From positions 1-36,608 of the forward strand of contig JADZDD010000015.1 in NCBI GenBank assembly GCA_020851235.1: a DNA stretch of 36,608 nucleotides. The letters are read 5' to 3'. The stretch comes from Burkholderiales bacterium (GTDB taxonomy: Bacteria > Pseudomonadota > Gammaproteobacteria > Burkholderiales > Casimicrobiaceae). How positions within the stretch are numbered: position 1 is the stretch's first letter; every line of letters begins with the position of its first letter. Shown here piece after piece: positions 8,453-16,868 of the stretch. Made by a program: the position numbers and the translations under genes. The notes below the pieces were generated by a model. The model had not been told where the DNA came from, did not search any database, and saw only the letters and a list, made by a program, of their open reading frames with translations.

Positions 8453-8710
8453 GGCATTCCTTCGTGGGGTTGCGTGGGTTGGGGCTCGACTTCGCCTCGA
8501 GGGCCCCACCCCTTACTCAGGATGCATGCCAGCTCCTGCAACGCATTGAGACAACAGGTTTTTTTGCCATTTCCGGGCACCGCGACGGTGCGTCATCCTG
8601 TTGGCGAACGCCAACAGCGTGCCGGGTCGAGCGCAACAAGTCGTTGAATCCATGAGCAATCGGCGTGTCGGCGCGCGCCAACACGTTCCGGCGCCGCCAC
8701 GACGTGCCCT
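8453..8710. other. Intergenic region with several inverted repeats
   Basis: This 258-bp stretch lies between the histidine kinase stop and the small exported-protein gene, both on the minus strand. It has no convincing gene. It contains an imperfect GC-rich hairpin around 8474-8514, a 6-bp stem with 3-base loop at 8577-8591 (GCACCG/CGGTGC), a perfect 20-bp palindrome at 8598-8617 and an isolated seven-T run near 8559-8565. The 8474-8514 hairpin would fall in the 5' leader of the exported-protein gene. Confidence 0.55.
8598..8617. repeat. Perfect 20-bp palindrome (9+2+9)
   Basis: CTGTTGGCG, two A bases, then CGCCAACAG, its exact reverse complement. It has no following T-tract on either strand, so it may be an operator or a Rho-independent-like stem without a U-run. 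The regulator is not identifiable from sequence alone. Confidence 0.7.
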
Positions 8711-10393
8711 TCAGGTCGCCTCGTGCGGCTGGCGAAGTCCGGTCGACTGCGGCAGGCTCACATCCACCCGGGTGCCCAGGCCGACTTCGCTGCTGATCGA
8801 CAGGGTGCCGCCATGCGCGTCGACCGCGCGTTTCACGATCGCAAGGCCGAGTCCCGTGCCGGGGATCGGGCCTACGTTGCCCGCGCGGTAGAACGCGCTG
8901 AACAGCCGGGGGCGCGCTTCGGCGGGGATGCCGATGCCACGATCGGTGATCGCGAGCCGGACCTCGCACCCGCTGCACGCCCCTTCGACATCGATGTCGC
9001 CGCCCGCCGCAGAGTACTTCACCGCGTTCGATAGCAGGTTGCCGAGGATCGCCCGCAGCAGGGTCTCGTCCAGGTACACCTGGTGGCAGGCGCCCTCGAG
9101 GCGCAGCGCAACACGGGGCGGGTCGCCACGTCGGTCCGGGCGACCCTCGACCGCGTCGGCGATCAGGCGCTGGCAGAACGGCTCGAGATCGAGCGCCGCC
9201 GGGGTCAGCGTCACGCGTCCCGAATCCATCCGTCCGTACAGGAGCACATCCTCGATGAGGCGTCGCATCCGCGTCACCGCGCCCTCGATGTTCCCCATGA
9301 GCTGGCGACGCTCGTCCGCGGACAGGCGTGCCGCGTAGCGTTGCAGCAGTTGCACCGACGACAGGATCGCCGCCAGGGGCGTGCGCAGTTCGTGCGAGGC
9401 CATCGACACGAACTGCGCCTTCAGTTGCGTGAGCTCCTGTTGCCGTGCCAGCGCGACGCGCGTGTCCTCCTCCGCGCGCTTGCGCGCACTGACGTCGAGC
9501 AGCGAATACAGCACGGCCGGCGCGCCGCGCCAGTCGACGCGTACGCCGTGCAGTTCCGCCCAGCACTCGCTGCCGTCGCCGCGCACGAGCCGCAGCGTGG
9601 CGTCGGCGCTCGCGTCCTCGCCCGGCACGGTGAGATCGCCGTCATGAAAGAACGCCGACAACCGCTCGCCGACGACCGCTTGCGCCGGACGCCCGAGCAA
9701 CTCGAGCGCGCGCGGATTGGCGAAGCGGAGCACGCCGTCCTGCGCGATCAGCACGCTGCCCGCCGAGGCGTCGATCACGACGGAGCGCCATTCCAGCTCC
9801 CGGCGATAGCGGTACAGCGCGTGCAGCAGGCGATCGCCCATCGCGTGGGCGAAGATCGTGATCGCACCGGCGGGCGCAATGAGCACGTTGTACTTGAGCA
9901 GATCGAACCCGGGCAGAACGCTGGTCGCGCCGGCCAGGATGTTCGGGAACACGACCACCGCGATGTTGCCCACGACGTTGGCACGCAGCGGGAGCAGGAA
10001 GGACATGAATGGGGGCACGATGAACCAGTACATGAAGCCGGCGATCCCGTGCTGGGGTCCGCCTTCCAGGTGCGCGAGAATCAGGAGGAAGACGTACTGC
10101 AGCCAAAGCAGCATGCCGTAGAAGATCACCGGCAGCCAACGGGGCGGGACCCGGACGAGGATCGCGAGCGGATAGATGCCGACGGACGCCGCGAGGAGCA
10201 CGCGCAGCCGGAGCGTCGTCGGCGCGTGTGCAGGGTCGATCGCCCAGTCCCACCCCCACAAGCCGAACACCAGGGCCGTGCAGGCGAAGCTGATCGCGAT
10301 CGTCGGGCGCCGCAGATCCCGGAACTTGAGGCGCTGGAACGTCGCGTCGTCCAGATCGGTCGCCAGTGCACCAGCAGGGAAGCCCTCGGCCAT
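8711..10393 (-). CDS. Membrane PAS-domain sensor histidine kinase
   Basis: Hybrid-free sensor kinase, 560 residues from ATG 10393. The frame continues upstream, but the extra stretch is low-complexity and overlaps the divergent promoter region. A cytoplasmic N-terminus of about 30 residues is followed by five or six membrane helices (about 30-187) with short loops and no large periplasmic domain, so sensing is probably in or at the membrane. A PAS domain covers about 202-307 (VLIAQDGVLRFANPRALELL). HisKA has SHELRTPL with His334; HATPase has N-box NAVKYS (Asn456), DRGIGI (484-489) and GTGLGLAIVKR (512-522). All catalytic boxes are intact. It faces away from a sigma-54-type response regulator 196 bases off, its probable partner. 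The stimulus is unknown. Confidence 0.92.
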   Translation of the reverse strand: MAEGFPAGALATDLDDATFQRLKFRDLRRPTIAISFACTALVFGLWGWDWAIDPAHAPTTLRLRVLLAASVGIYPLAILVRVPPRWLPVIFYGMLLWLQYVFLLILAHLEGGPQHGIAGFMYWFIVPPFMSFLLPLRANVVGNIAVVVFPNILAGATSVLPGFDLLKYNVLIAPAGAITIFAHAMGDRLLHALYRYRRELEWRSVVIDASAGSVLIAQDGVLRFANPRALELLGRPAQAVVGERLSAFFHDGDLTVPGEDASADATLRLVRGDGSECWAELHGVRVDWRGAPAVLYSLLDVSARKRAEEDTRVALARQQELTQLKAQFVSMASHELRTPLAAILSSVQLLQRYAARLSADERRQLMGNIEGAVTRMRRLIEDVLLYGRMDSGRVTLTPAALDLEPFCQRLIADAVEGRPDRRGDPPRVALRLEGACHQVYLDETLLRAILGNLLSNAVKYSAAGGDIDVEGACSGCEVRLAITDRGIGIPAEARPRLFSAFYRAGNVGPIPGTGLGLAIVKRAVDAHGGTLSISSEVGLGTRVDVSLPQSTGLRQPHEAT

Positions 10394-10551
10394 GGGGTCT
10401 TGACGGATCGGGTCGGCGTCGCGGTCCCGGCAGCGCTGGGGAAGGCAAGTCAACGATCGCGGGAGCAAACCCGCCGGGCCGGATCGACGGGCGGCTTCCG
10501 CGTCGTCGCGTGTCGCCGCGCTGCCGTCGAGCGCGGCACCTCGCGCGTCGA

Positions 10552-10557
10552 TACAAT
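10552..10557 (+). promoter_or_regulatory. Candidate -10 element (TACAAT) for the sigma-54 regulator gene
   Basis: TACAAT is five of six to the -10 consensus and ends 32 bases before ATG 10590, predicting a leader of about 25 bases. The expected -35 position reads GAGCGC, with no similarity to TTGACA. Confidence 0.5.
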
Positions 10558-10589
10558 TCGCACAGCGCGCATTCTCCCCGGGGCAGGTG

Positions 10590-11924
10590 ATGGCGGTCCG
10601 GCAGCGTACCATCCTTACGGTCGACGACGATGCGACGCTGCTCGATCTCGTGGGCATGTTGTTGCGGGCCGAGGGCTACCGGGTGCTCGCGGCGCAAAGC
10701 GCGGAGCAGGCCCTGGTCATGCTCGCCAGCGACAAGCCCGATCTCATCGTCACCGACCTGCGCATGACCGGCATGGACGGCATCGGACTGTTCGACGCCG
10801 TGCGCAAGCGCCATCCCCTGTTGCCCGTCATCATCCTCAGTGCGCACGGCACGATACCGGAGGCCGTCGCCGCGACGCGGCGCGGGGTGTTCGGCTTCGT
10901 GACCAAGCCGTACGAGGCCACCGAGCTCATCGCCGAGATCGAGCGTGCGCTCGCGCTGGTGCCGGCGGAGGGCGAGGCCACGGAGTCGCAGGTGATCACG
11001 CAGAACCCTGCCATGCTCGCCTTGCTGGACGAGGCGCGCGCCGTCGCCGGCACGGATGCGAGCGTCCTGATCCTGGGCGACACCGGGACCGGCAAGGAGC
11101 TGTTGGCGCAGACGCTGCACGACTGGAGCGCGCGGCGCGACGCGCCGTTCGTTGCGGTCAACTGCGGCGCGATTCCGGAGCAGCTGCTCGAGTCCGAGCT
11201 CTTCGGTCACGTCAAGGGCGCGTTCACCGGTGCGACGCGCGACCATCGCGGCCTGTTCCTGGAGGCCACCGGTGGCACGGTGTTTCTCGACGAGATCGGC
11301 GACATGGCGCCACCGCTGCAAGTGAAGCTGCTGCGGGTCCTGCAGGAGCGAGTGGTGAGGCCGGTGGGTGCGACGCGCACCGTTGCGGTGGACGTGCGCA
11401 TCGTCTCGGCCACGCACCGCGACCTCGCCGCCGAGATCGCGGCCGGCCGCTTTCGCGAGGACCTGTACTACCGTCTGAACGTGGTGAGCTTCAAGCTTCC
11501 AGCGCTCATCGATCGACGCGATGACATTCCGCTGCTCGCCGGTCGCTTCCTGGCTGCGCTGTCAGCCAAGTACCGCAAGAAGATCAGCGGCTTCGCGGGT
11601 GAAGCCATGGAGCTCCTGTTGCGCGCGGACTGGCCGGGCAATGTGCGTCAGCTGTTCAACGTGGTGGAGAAGTGTGTCGCCCTGTCCACCGTCGCCATCA
11701 TCCCGCGGTCGCTGGTCGAGCGCGCACTCGATCGGCCGGGCGAGGACATCGCCTCGTTCGACGACGCCCGCCGTGCCTTCGAGCGCGACTACCTGCTGCA
11801 GCTCATGCGCACGACTCGCGGCAACGTGAGCCAGGCCGCGCGCATCGCCAAGCGCAATCGCAGCGACTTCTACAGCCTGCTCGGCCGCCATCAGATCGAT
11901 CCCGGCGCGTTCAAGCCGACGTGA
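10590..11924 (+). CDS. Sigma-54-dependent response regulator (NtrC/GlrR type)
   Basis: Transcription activator that remodels sigma-54 RNA polymerase with ATP, 444 residues; GTG 10587 directly before the ATG is an alternative start. The receiver domain (about 5-120) has the acidic cluster VDDDA, phosphoacceptor Asp56 in VTDLRM and Lys106 in TKPYE. The AAA+ domain (about 132-365) has Walker A GDTGTGKE (163-170), the sigma-54 contact loop GAFTGA (210-215) and Walker B VFLDEIGD. The C-terminal Fis-type helix-turn-helix ([20 protein letters not shown]) resembles the GlrR/QseF subgroup. The divergent membrane kinase is the likely phosphodonor, unlike GlrK, which has a different architecture. I saw no -24/-12 promoter in the window, so targets lie elsewhere or are diverged. 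Confidence 0.93.
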   Translation: MAVRQRTILTVDDDATLLDLVGMLLRAEGYRVLAAQSAEQALVMLASDKPDLIVTDLRMTGMDGIGLFDAVRKRHPLLPVIILSAHGTIPEAVAATRRGVFGFVTKPYEATELIAEIERALALVPAEGEATESQVITQNPAMLALLDEARAVAGTDASVLILGDTGTGKELLAQTLHDWSARRDAPFVAVNCGAIPEQLLESELFGHVKGAFTGATRDHRGLFLEATGGTVFLDEIGDMAPPLQVKLLRVLQERVVRPVGATRTVAVDVRIVSATHRDLAAEIAAGRFREDLYYRLNVVSFKLPALIDRRDDIPLLAGRFLAALSAKYRKKISGFAGEAMELLLRADWPGNVRQLFNVVEKCVALSTVAIIPRSLVERALDRPGEDIASFDDARRAFERDYLLQLMRTTRGNVSQAARIAKRNRSDFYSLLGRHQIDPGAFKPT

Positions 11925-12009
11925 ACGTGGCCTCCGGCGTCGGCAATGCTGCGTCAGGGTCCCGATCCGGTCGCTTTCCGGAATCCCCGCCGCCGCGAGG
12001 CGGCCGCCG

Positions 12010-12210
12010 TCAGCGGCCGCGCGATCCGTACTTGCGCCGCAAGTGATCCGCGATCTCGGCCGGGCTGCTGCCCACGACCTTGATCGCGCGCTGCAGTTGC
12101 GCTTCGGTGCAACTGAGCTGCGCGCACCACCGCTCGACGTCTGATTCACGGCCCAGCGTCACGCGCGGCGCTTCCGACCCGAATCGTTGCATCCTCGTGC
12201 CATCCGGCAT
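12010..12210 (-). CDS. DUF3606 small protein
   Basis: A 66-residue cytoplasmic protein. The start is ATG 12210, preceded six bases upstream by a very strong GGAGGAG ribosome site. After a short variable N-terminus the sequence RESDVERWCAQLSCTEAQLQ and RAIKVVGSSPAEIADHLRRK matches the pattern of DUF3606: an acidic/aromatic helix followed by AVxxVGxSxxxVxxHL. The family is widespread in Proteobacteria and its function is not established. The stop lies inside an inverted repeat of two GCGGCCGC sequences (12000-12007 and 12013-12020), between this gene and the convergent sigma-54 regulator. It is monocistronic in this window. Confidence 0.82.
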   Translation of the reverse strand: MPDGTRMQRFGSEAPRVTLGRESDVERWCAQLSCTEAQLQRAIKVVGSSPAEIADHLRRKYGSRGR

Positions 12211-12371
12211 GCTGCTCTCCTCCACAACGTCCTGCCGTTGCCACCACGGTAGTGCGAAGTCGTGCCGTCCTGCAATCCGCGATCGACGCGAAACGCTGTC
12301 CGCCCGCGTCCTACGATGGGTGGCCGGCGCGCGGCAATCGATCGCGCTGCCTGCGCCGACGGCGGGCCGGT

Positions 12372-12377
12372 TATCAT
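12372..12377 (+). promoter_or_regulatory. Candidate -10 element (TATCAT) for the phosphotransferase gene
   Basis: TATCAT is five of six to consensus and lies 94 bases before ATG 12472. No clear -35 is present at 16-18 bases. The region upstream is shared with the minus-strand DUF3606 gene. Confidence 0.4.
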
Positions 12378-12471
12378 CGCCCGTTCCCGTCTTCCCTCGA
12401 CGTCGGCCCGCGCGCCGCTGCACCCGACCCGGGTCTTGCGTGCGGTGGGTCACGCGGCGTCACCCTGTCGC

Positions 12472-13500
12472 ATGAGCATCGACACACTCGTCACCACGCG
12501 GCTCGACCCTTACCTGCGCAGCGTCGTTCCGCCGACCGATGCTCCGCTCGTCGTCGAGCCGCTCGCCGGTGGGCAGTCCAATCCGACGTTCCGGCTGCGC
12601 TACGGGGACAGCTCGTACGTGCTGCGCAAGCAACCTCCGGGCGAGCTCCTGCCGTCGGCGCATGCCGTCGACCGCGAGTACCGCGTGCTGACGGCGCTCG
12701 CGAGCACGGGAGTGCCGGTGCCGCGCACGTACGGCTACTGCGACGATCGCAGCATCGTCGGCACGCCCTTCTTCGTCATGGATTTCGCGCAGGGACGCCA
12801 GTTCTTCGATCCCGCGCTTCCCGAACTCGAGCCGGCGGCGCGCGCTGCGCTGTGGGACGACATCAACGCGACGCTCGCGAAGCTCCATCGCGTGGATTAC
12901 GCGGCGATCGGCCTCGCCGACTACGGGCGCCCCGGCAACTATTTCGAGCGTCAGGTGGCGCGCTGGACGAAGCAGTATCGGGCCGCGGAAACCGGTCGCA
13001 TCGACGCGATGGATCGCCTGATCGAGTGGCTGCCGCAGCACGTGCTGCAAAGCCAGGACAGCGCCATCGTGCACGGCGACTTCCGACTCGACAATCTCAT
13101 CGTCCATCCCACCGAGCCGCGCGTGGTTGCGATCCTGGATTGGGAACTGTCCACGCTCGGCCATCCCCTCGCCGACCTCGCCTACCACGCGATGGCGTGG
13201 CGTCTCACGTGGGAGCAGTTTCGTGGCATGGCGCAGCGCGACCTGCGCGCGCTCGGCATTCCGGCCGAAGCCGACTACGTGGCGGCGTACTGCGAGCGAA
13301 CCGGGCGCAGCGCGATCGACCCCGGTGATTGGGAGTTCTGCGTCGCCTTCAGCATGTTCCGGCTGGCCGCGATCCTCCAGGGCATTGCCAAGCGTGCCGA
13401 GCTTGGCAACTCCGCCGATGCCAACGCGGCCGCGGTCGGCGCGCAAGCGCGCACGATCGCTGAAGTCGCGTGGCGACAGGTCGAGCGCGCCCAGGGGTGA
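12472..13500 (+). CDS. APH-family phosphotransferase (ACAD10/11 kinase-like)
   Basis: A soluble small-molecule kinase of the aminoglycoside phosphotransferase fold, 342 residues from ATG 12472; upstream in-frame sequence is low-complexity. The N-lobe has LAGGQSNPTFRL and the ATP-contacting lysine Lys53 in VLRKQPPG. The catalytic loop is HGDFRLDN (201-208) and the metal-binding motif ILDWE (221-225), followed by LGHPLADLAY. This form resembles the kinase domain attached to acyl-CoA dehydrogenases in ACAD10/11 and its stand-alone bacterial versions, which commonly sit near fatty-acid genes. No acyl-CoA gene is adjacent here. The substrate is unknown, and antibiotic resistance is not implied. 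The next gene is tRNA-Ser on the other strand. Confidence 0.87.
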   Translation: MSIDTLVTTRLDPYLRSVVPPTDAPLVVEPLAGGQSNPTFRLRYGDSSYVLRKQPPGELLPSAHAVDREYRVLTALASTGVPVPRTYGYCDDRSIVGTPFFVMDFAQGRQFFDPALPELEPAARAALWDDINATLAKLHRVDYAAIGLADYGRPGNYFERQVARWTKQYRAAETGRIDAMDRLIEWLPQHVLQSQDSAIVHGDFRLDNLIVHPTEPRVVAILDWELSTLGHPLADLAYHAMAWRLTWEQFRGMAQRDLRALGIPAEADYVAAYCERTGRSAIDPGDWEFCVAFSMFRLAAILQGIAKRAELGNSADANAAAVGAQARTIAEVAWRQVERAQG

Positions 13501-13516
13501 CGTGCGGTGTGGCGGG

Positions 13517-13543
13517 GGGTAGCCCCTCCTCGAAGCGCTACCC
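13517..13543. repeat. Inverted repeat downstream of the phosphotransferase gene
   Basis: GGGTAGC and GCTACCC form a 7-bp stem around a 13-base loop, 16 bases after the stop codon. No T-run follows on either strand, so terminator function is uncertain. Confidence 0.3.
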
Positions 13544-13620
13544 GAAACGCGCTTGCACGGCCGAGATCGTGCGCGAGCGGCACGCGGATGATCTACGCAA
13601 CGCGTCGTTCGGTGCGAGTT

Positions 13621-13710
13621 TGGCGGAGGCGGTGAGATTCGAACTCACGGAAAGGTTGCCCCTTCGCCGGTTTTCAAGACCGGTGCCTTAAACCGCTCGG
13701 CCACGCCTCC
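13621..13710 (-). tRNA. tRNA-Ser (anticodon UGA)
   Basis: Read on the minus strand it starts GGAGGCGTGGCCGAGCGG and ends in CGCCTCCG followed by an encoded CCA at 13623-13621. The acceptor stem GGAGGCG pairs with CGCCTCC. The anticodon arm is CCGGTCTTGAAAACCGG with anticodon TGA, reading UCA and related serine codons. A long variable arm with AAGGGGCAACCTT-like pairing identifies a class II tRNA, and the T-loop is GTTCGAATC. The length is 90 bases including CCA. Confidence 0.97.
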
Positions 13711-13751
13711 CGCTTGCGTCGACGCCGCTTGAAAGCCGCGTCGGCGAAGCC

Positions 13752-13757
13752 ATATTA
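13752..13757 (-). promoter_or_regulatory. Extended -10 promoter (TGC-TAATAT) for tRNA-Ser
   Basis: On the minus strand TAATAT is preceded by TGC, the extended -10 signature. It ends 41 bases before the tRNA 5' end, a reasonable leader for processing. The -35 position is poor, as expected for an extended -10 promoter. Confidence 0.5.
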
Positions 13758-13798
13758 GCAGGCAGCCGATGTCCCTGATGGCCGTAGGGTTGAGCCTA

Positions 13799-13826
13799 TT
13801 GAAACCCCCAGGCTTTCTGATAGTCT
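13799..13826 (+). promoter_or_regulatory. Sigma-70-type promoter for the Bax-inhibitor-1 family gene
   Basis: TTGAAA at 13799-13804 (five of six to TTGACA), a 16-base spacer and TAGTCT at 13821-13826 (three of six, with key T-A and final T). The -10 ends 41 bases before ATG 13868. This is one of the few places in the window with a recognisable -35. Confidence 0.55.
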
Positions 13827-13867
13827 TAGGCGTGTATCGGCCCGCGTCGGGCCGCATTGGAGGTTTT

Positions 13868-14623
13868 ATGGATCGCAAGTTCGAGCCGGTCATGCCGGGT
13901 CGTCAATCCCAGCTGCCGCCGTTGCCGGAGGCGGTGGAGCGTCGCGGCGCCGGGACCGGTGCGGCACCGCTGCCGATTTCCGAAAACACCGTACTGCGCA
14001 ACACGTACTGGCTGCTCGCGCTGACGATGCTGCCGACGATCGCCGGCGCCTTCGTCGGCATGCAACTCAATTTCTTCGCCTTCTTCCAGTCGGCGCCGGT
14101 GATGGCGCCGCTCCTGCTGTTCGGTCTCATGATCGGCGCGCTGTTCGTCGTGACCGCGCTGCGCAACAGCAGCTGGGGGGTGATCGCGCTGTTCGGGTTC
14201 ACGTTCATCGCCGGGGTGGCGTTGACGCCGATCCTGACGGTGGCGCTCGGGCTGCGCAACGGCGGCCAGTTGATCGGTCTCGCCGGCGGGATGACGGCGG
14301 CGATCTTCTTTGCACTTGCCGGGGTGGCCACGGTGACCAAGAAGGACTTCTCCTTCATGGGCAAGTTCCTCTTCGTGGGGCTCGTCCTGCTCATCGTCGC
14401 GTCGCTTGCCAACGTCTTCTTCCAGATCCCGGCGTTGTCTCTCGCGCTGTCGGTGGTCGCGGTGCTGCTCTTCTCGGCGTACATTCTCTACGACGTGTCG
14501 CGCATCGTGCACGGCGGTGAGACGAACTACATCATGGCCACGATGGCGCTGTACCTCAACATCTACAACCTCTTCATCAGCCTGCTCAACATCCTGATGG
14601 CCTTCTCGGGTCAGCGCGACTGA
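13868..14623 (+). CDS. Bax inhibitor-1 / YccA family membrane protein
   Basis: Inner-membrane protein with seven predicted helices, 251 residues. The start is ATG 13868 because GGAGG lies four bases before it; an upstream in-frame ATG at 13769 is less likely. A soluble N-terminus (about 1-50, MDRKFEPVMPGRQSQLPPLP) precedes the first helix at NTYWLLALTMLPTIAGAFVG. The final segments YDVSRIVHGGETNYIM and LYLNIYNLFISLLNILMAF are typical of the BI-1 (UPF0005) family. E. coli YccA of this family modulates the FtsH protease, and other members act as proton or calcium leaks; either role here is inference. It has its own promoter and an intrinsic terminator, so it is monocistronic. Confidence 0.93.
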   Translation: MDRKFEPVMPGRQSQLPPLPEAVERRGAGTGAAPLPISENTVLRNTYWLLALTMLPTIAGAFVGMQLNFFAFFQSAPVMAPLLLFGLMIGALFVVTALRNSSWGVIALFGFTFIAGVALTPILTVALGLRNGGQLIGLAGGMTAAIFFALAGVATVTKKDFSFMGKFLFVGLVLLIVASLANVFFQIPALSLALSVVAVLLFSAYILYDVSRIVHGGETNYIMATMALYLNIYNLFISLLNILMAFSGQRD

Positions 14624-14648
14624 GCGGCGGGACGGGACGAGGTACATC

Positions 14649-14678
14649 GACGGGGCGCTGCGGCGCCCCGTCCTTTTT
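14649..14678 (+). terminator. Intrinsic terminator after the BI-1 family gene
   Basis: A perfect 10-bp stem GACGGGGCGC / GCGCCCCGTC with a TGCG loop (14649-14672) is followed by C and five T bases at 14674-14678. It starts 25 bases after the stop codon. It is the clearest terminator in the window. Confidence 0.92.
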
Positions 14679-14722
14679 GGTGCGCGCCGGGCGCCGATGC
14701 GGCAAGCGACGCCGGCGCCTCG

Positions 14723-16066
14723 CTACTCGAAGACCGCGATCGATTCGACGTGGGCGGTGTGCGGGAACATGTTGATCACCCCGGCCGCCGCGAGGCGATA
14801 GCCGCGATCGTGAACGAGCACGGCAGCGTCGCGGGCGAGCGTCCCCGGCGCGCAGCTCACGTACACGATCCGACGCAAGGGTGCGGGCGAGTCCTTCGCG
14901 GGCAGTGCCTTGACGAGTTCGATTGCGCCTTCGCGGGGCGGATCGATCAAGGTGCGGCTGAAGGGGCCGAGCGTGGCCAGTGACGGCGCGCCGGGCTCGA
15001 AGAGGTTTGCCGCGACGAAGGACGCGCGACCCGCGAGGCCGTTGCGCGCTGCGTTGTCGGTGGCGCGCTGGACGAGGGCGGCGCTGCCTTCCACGCCGAC
15101 GACGTCCGCCCCGGAGCGGGCGATCGGCAGGGTGAAATTGCCGAGACCGCAGAAGAAGTCGACGATGCGTTCGTTGCGGGCGGGGGCGAGCAGCGCCAAC
15201 GCGCGGCGCACGAGGACACGGTTGACGGCGTAGTTGACTTGCGTGAACTCGGTGGGCCCGAACGGCAGGGTCACGTCGAACTCGGGCAGTGCGTAGGCGA
15301 GCGGGGTCGCAGGCGGAAAGAGCGGAGCCACCGTCGCCGGTCCGCCGGTTTGCGTCCAGAACTCGACGCCGTGCGCCGCGGCGAATTGCGCGAGCAGACC
15401 CTGGTCGGACGCGGTGAGCGGGGCGAGGATCCGCAGCACCAGCACGTGAACGAGCGCTGCACCGCGTTCGCCGATCGCGACCTCGATCTGCGGCAGGCGA
15501 TCACGCACCGACAGCGAGGCGACGAGCTCACGCAGGCGCGGCAGCAGTGCGGAAAGCTTCGCCGGGAGGACGCGGCACTGCGTCATGTCGGCGACGAAGC
15601 TCGACTTGCGTTCATGGAAGCCGACGAGCACGCCGCCTTTCTTGGGCACGTGGCGCACCGAAAGGCGGGCGCGGTAGCGGTACCCCCACGCCGGGCTGTC
15701 GATGGCGGGCAGGATCGTCGCGGCACGTACGCGTCCGATGCGGGCGAGCGCATCTTCGAGGGCGCGCTGCTTGGCCGCGAGCTGGAGCGTTGGATGCGCG
15801 TGCTGCAGGGTGCAGCCGCCACAGACGCCGAAGTGCGGACATGGCGGCGTCACGCGCGATGCGCTCGGCTCACGCACGCGCACGACCCGTGCCGTGGCGT
15901 AGGTCGTCTTGTCGCGCACGATCTCGGCGTCGACGACTTCGCCGGGCAAGGCGCCTTCGACGAACGTCACCTTGCCGTCATGGTGCGCGACGCCACGCCC
16001 CTCCTGGTCGAGCGACTCGACATGGAGCGTGCAAGGCGTGGGAGAAGATGCGGCGGCGGACGGCAT
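14723..16066 (-). CDS. rlmD: 23S rRNA (uracil-1939-C5)-methyltransferase RlmD
   Basis: SAM-dependent methyltransferase of the RumA/TrmA family that makes m5U1939 in 23S rRNA; 447 residues from ATG 16066 (E. coli RlmD is 433). An N-terminal TRAM domain covers about 10-65 ([19 protein letters not shown]). The iron-sulfur cysteines are Cys76, Cys82 and Cys85 in [10 protein letters not shown] plus Cys164 in MTQCRVL, as in RlmD. The C-terminal Rossmann part includes [15 protein letters not shown] (SAM binding), the IDPPREG motif and [12 protein letters not shown] with the catalytic cysteine. It faces away from tsaB across 102 bases and has its own -10-like TACAAT. An RlmC or TrmA assignment is less likely because of the TRAM domain plus the full cysteine set. 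Confidence 0.93.
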   Translation of the reverse strand: MPSAAASSPTPCTLHVESLDQEGRGVAHHDGKVTFVEGALPGEVVDAEIVRDKTTYATARVVRVREPSASRVTPPCPHFGVCGGCTLQHAHPTLQLAAKQRALEDALARIGRVRAATILPAIDSPAWGYRYRARLSVRHVPKKGGVLVGFHERKSSFVADMTQCRVLPAKLSALLPRLRELVASLSVRDRLPQIEVAIGERGAALVHVLVLRILAPLTASDQGLLAQFAAAHGVEFWTQTGGPATVAPLFPPATPLAYALPEFDVTLPFGPTEFTQVNYAVNRVLVRRALALLAPARNERIVDFFCGLGNFTLPIARSGADVVGVEGSAALVQRATDNAARNGLAGRASFVAANLFEPGAPSLATLGPFSRTLIDPPREGAIELVKALPAKDSPAPLRRIVYVSCAPGTLARDAAVLVHDRGYRLAAAGVINMFPHTAHVESIAVFE

Positions 16067-16113
16067 GGTGCGGCACGCCGCGGGCGGAGGCACGGCAGGC
16101 AGACGCAGCGGTG

Positions 16114-16119
16114 ATTGTA
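16114..16119 (-). promoter_or_regulatory. Candidate -10 element (TACAAT) for rlmD
   Basis: Minus-strand TACAAT, five of six to consensus, ends 47 bases before the rlmD ATG. Its plus-strand counterpart for tsaB starts 37 bases away, so the two transcripts leave the same short region in opposite directions. Confidence 0.5.
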
Positions 16120-16155
16120 CCGAGTCGGCACGAGGGGACGGCCGCGCCGCTCCGG

Positions 16156-16161
16156 TACACT
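16156..16161 (+). promoter_or_regulatory. Candidate -10 (TACACT) placed for a leaderless tsaB mRNA
   Basis: TACACT (four of six) ends seven bases before the tsaB GTG. Transcription starting at the usual distance would begin on or next to the start codon. There is no Shine-Dalgarno sequence. Confidence 0.5.
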
Positions 16162-16168
16162 CCTCACC

Positions 16169-16864
16169 GTGAAGATCCTGGCCTTCGACACGTCGACCGC
16201 GTGGCTCTCCGTCGCGGTGCACGACGGCACGCGACGGCTCGCGCGCGACGAGCATGTCGAAAACGCGCACTCGTCACGCCTCTTGCCGCTCGTCGATCGC
16301 TTGCTCGACGAGGCGGGGCTCGCCCTGACCGATCTCGATGCGATCGCGTTCGGTGCCGGCCCCGGCTCGTTTACCGGGGTGCGTACCGCGTGCAGCGTGG
16401 CACAAGGGTTGGGGCTCGGTGCCGGACTTCCGCTCGTCCCGGTTTCCACCCTCACGGTCCTCGCACAGGCGGCGTGGCGCCGTTATGGCGCGCCGCGCGT
16501 CGTCGCCTGCCTCGACGCGCGCATGCGCGAGGTCTACGCGGCCTCGATGCAGCGCGTCGGCGACGCATGGCAGGAGGTGCAGATGCCCGCCGTCGTGGCG
16601 CCGGACGCCGTCGTCGTCCCGTCGCCGGCCGGGGACTGGTTCGGGGCGGGCGACGGCTTTGCTGCGTATCCCGACCTCGCCGTGCGTCTTGCGCTGGGCG
16701 GATGCGATGCCGCGCTGCATCCGCAGGCGGAAGCGATCATCGACCTCGCGCTGCTACGGGTTGCGGCCGGCGCGGTCGTCGCCGCCGCCGAGGCGCAGCC
16801 CGTGTACGTGCGCCACCGCGTCGCGCTCACCACCGCCGAGCGCCACGCCGGTGCGCGTCTGTGA
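16169..16864 (+). CDS. tsaB: tRNA threonylcarbamoyladenosine biosynthesis protein TsaB
   Basis: Partner of TsaD in the transfer step that makes t6A37 on ANN-decoding tRNAs; cytoplasmic. Homology begins at [16 protein letters not shown], so I choose GTG 16169, giving 231 residues, the length of E. coli TsaB. The ASKHA-fold signature is [14 protein letters not shown] with the preceding LTDLDAIA. The middle contains [12 protein letters not shown], also conserved. It heads a compact run with rimI (four bases downstream) and a family 4 uracil-DNA glycosylase, an order common in betaproteobacteria. The start has no ribosome site and lies seven bases after a -10-like element. Confidence 0.94.
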   Translation: MKILAFDTSTAWLSVAVHDGTRRLARDEHVENAHSSRLLPLVDRLLDEAGLALTDLDAIAFGAGPGSFTGVRTACSVAQGLGLGAGLPLVPVSTLTVLAQAAWRRYGAPRVVACLDARMREVYAASMQRVGDAWQEVQMPAVVAPDAVVVPSPAGDWFGAGDGFAAYPDLAVRLALGGCDAALHPQAEAIIDLALLRVAAGAVVAAAEAQPVYVRHRVALTTAERHAGARL

Positions 16865-16868
16865 GCCC

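Noticed and set aside
8598-8617. The CTGT...ACAG palindrome as a LexA box
   Set aside because: The half-sites are 12 bases apart instead of the 8 needed for an E. coli-type LexA site, and no SOS gene is adjacent.
9083-11524. An 813-codon plus-strand open frame across the kinase/regulator region
   Set aside because: It is antisense to the kinase and out of frame with the regulator, both of which have full domain motifs. Composition is typical of a shadow frame.
12472-13500. Aminoglycoside resistance gene
   Set aside because: The fold is shared, but the motif context (LGHPLADLAY after ILDWE) fits the ACAD10/11-like branch, not a resistance enzyme.
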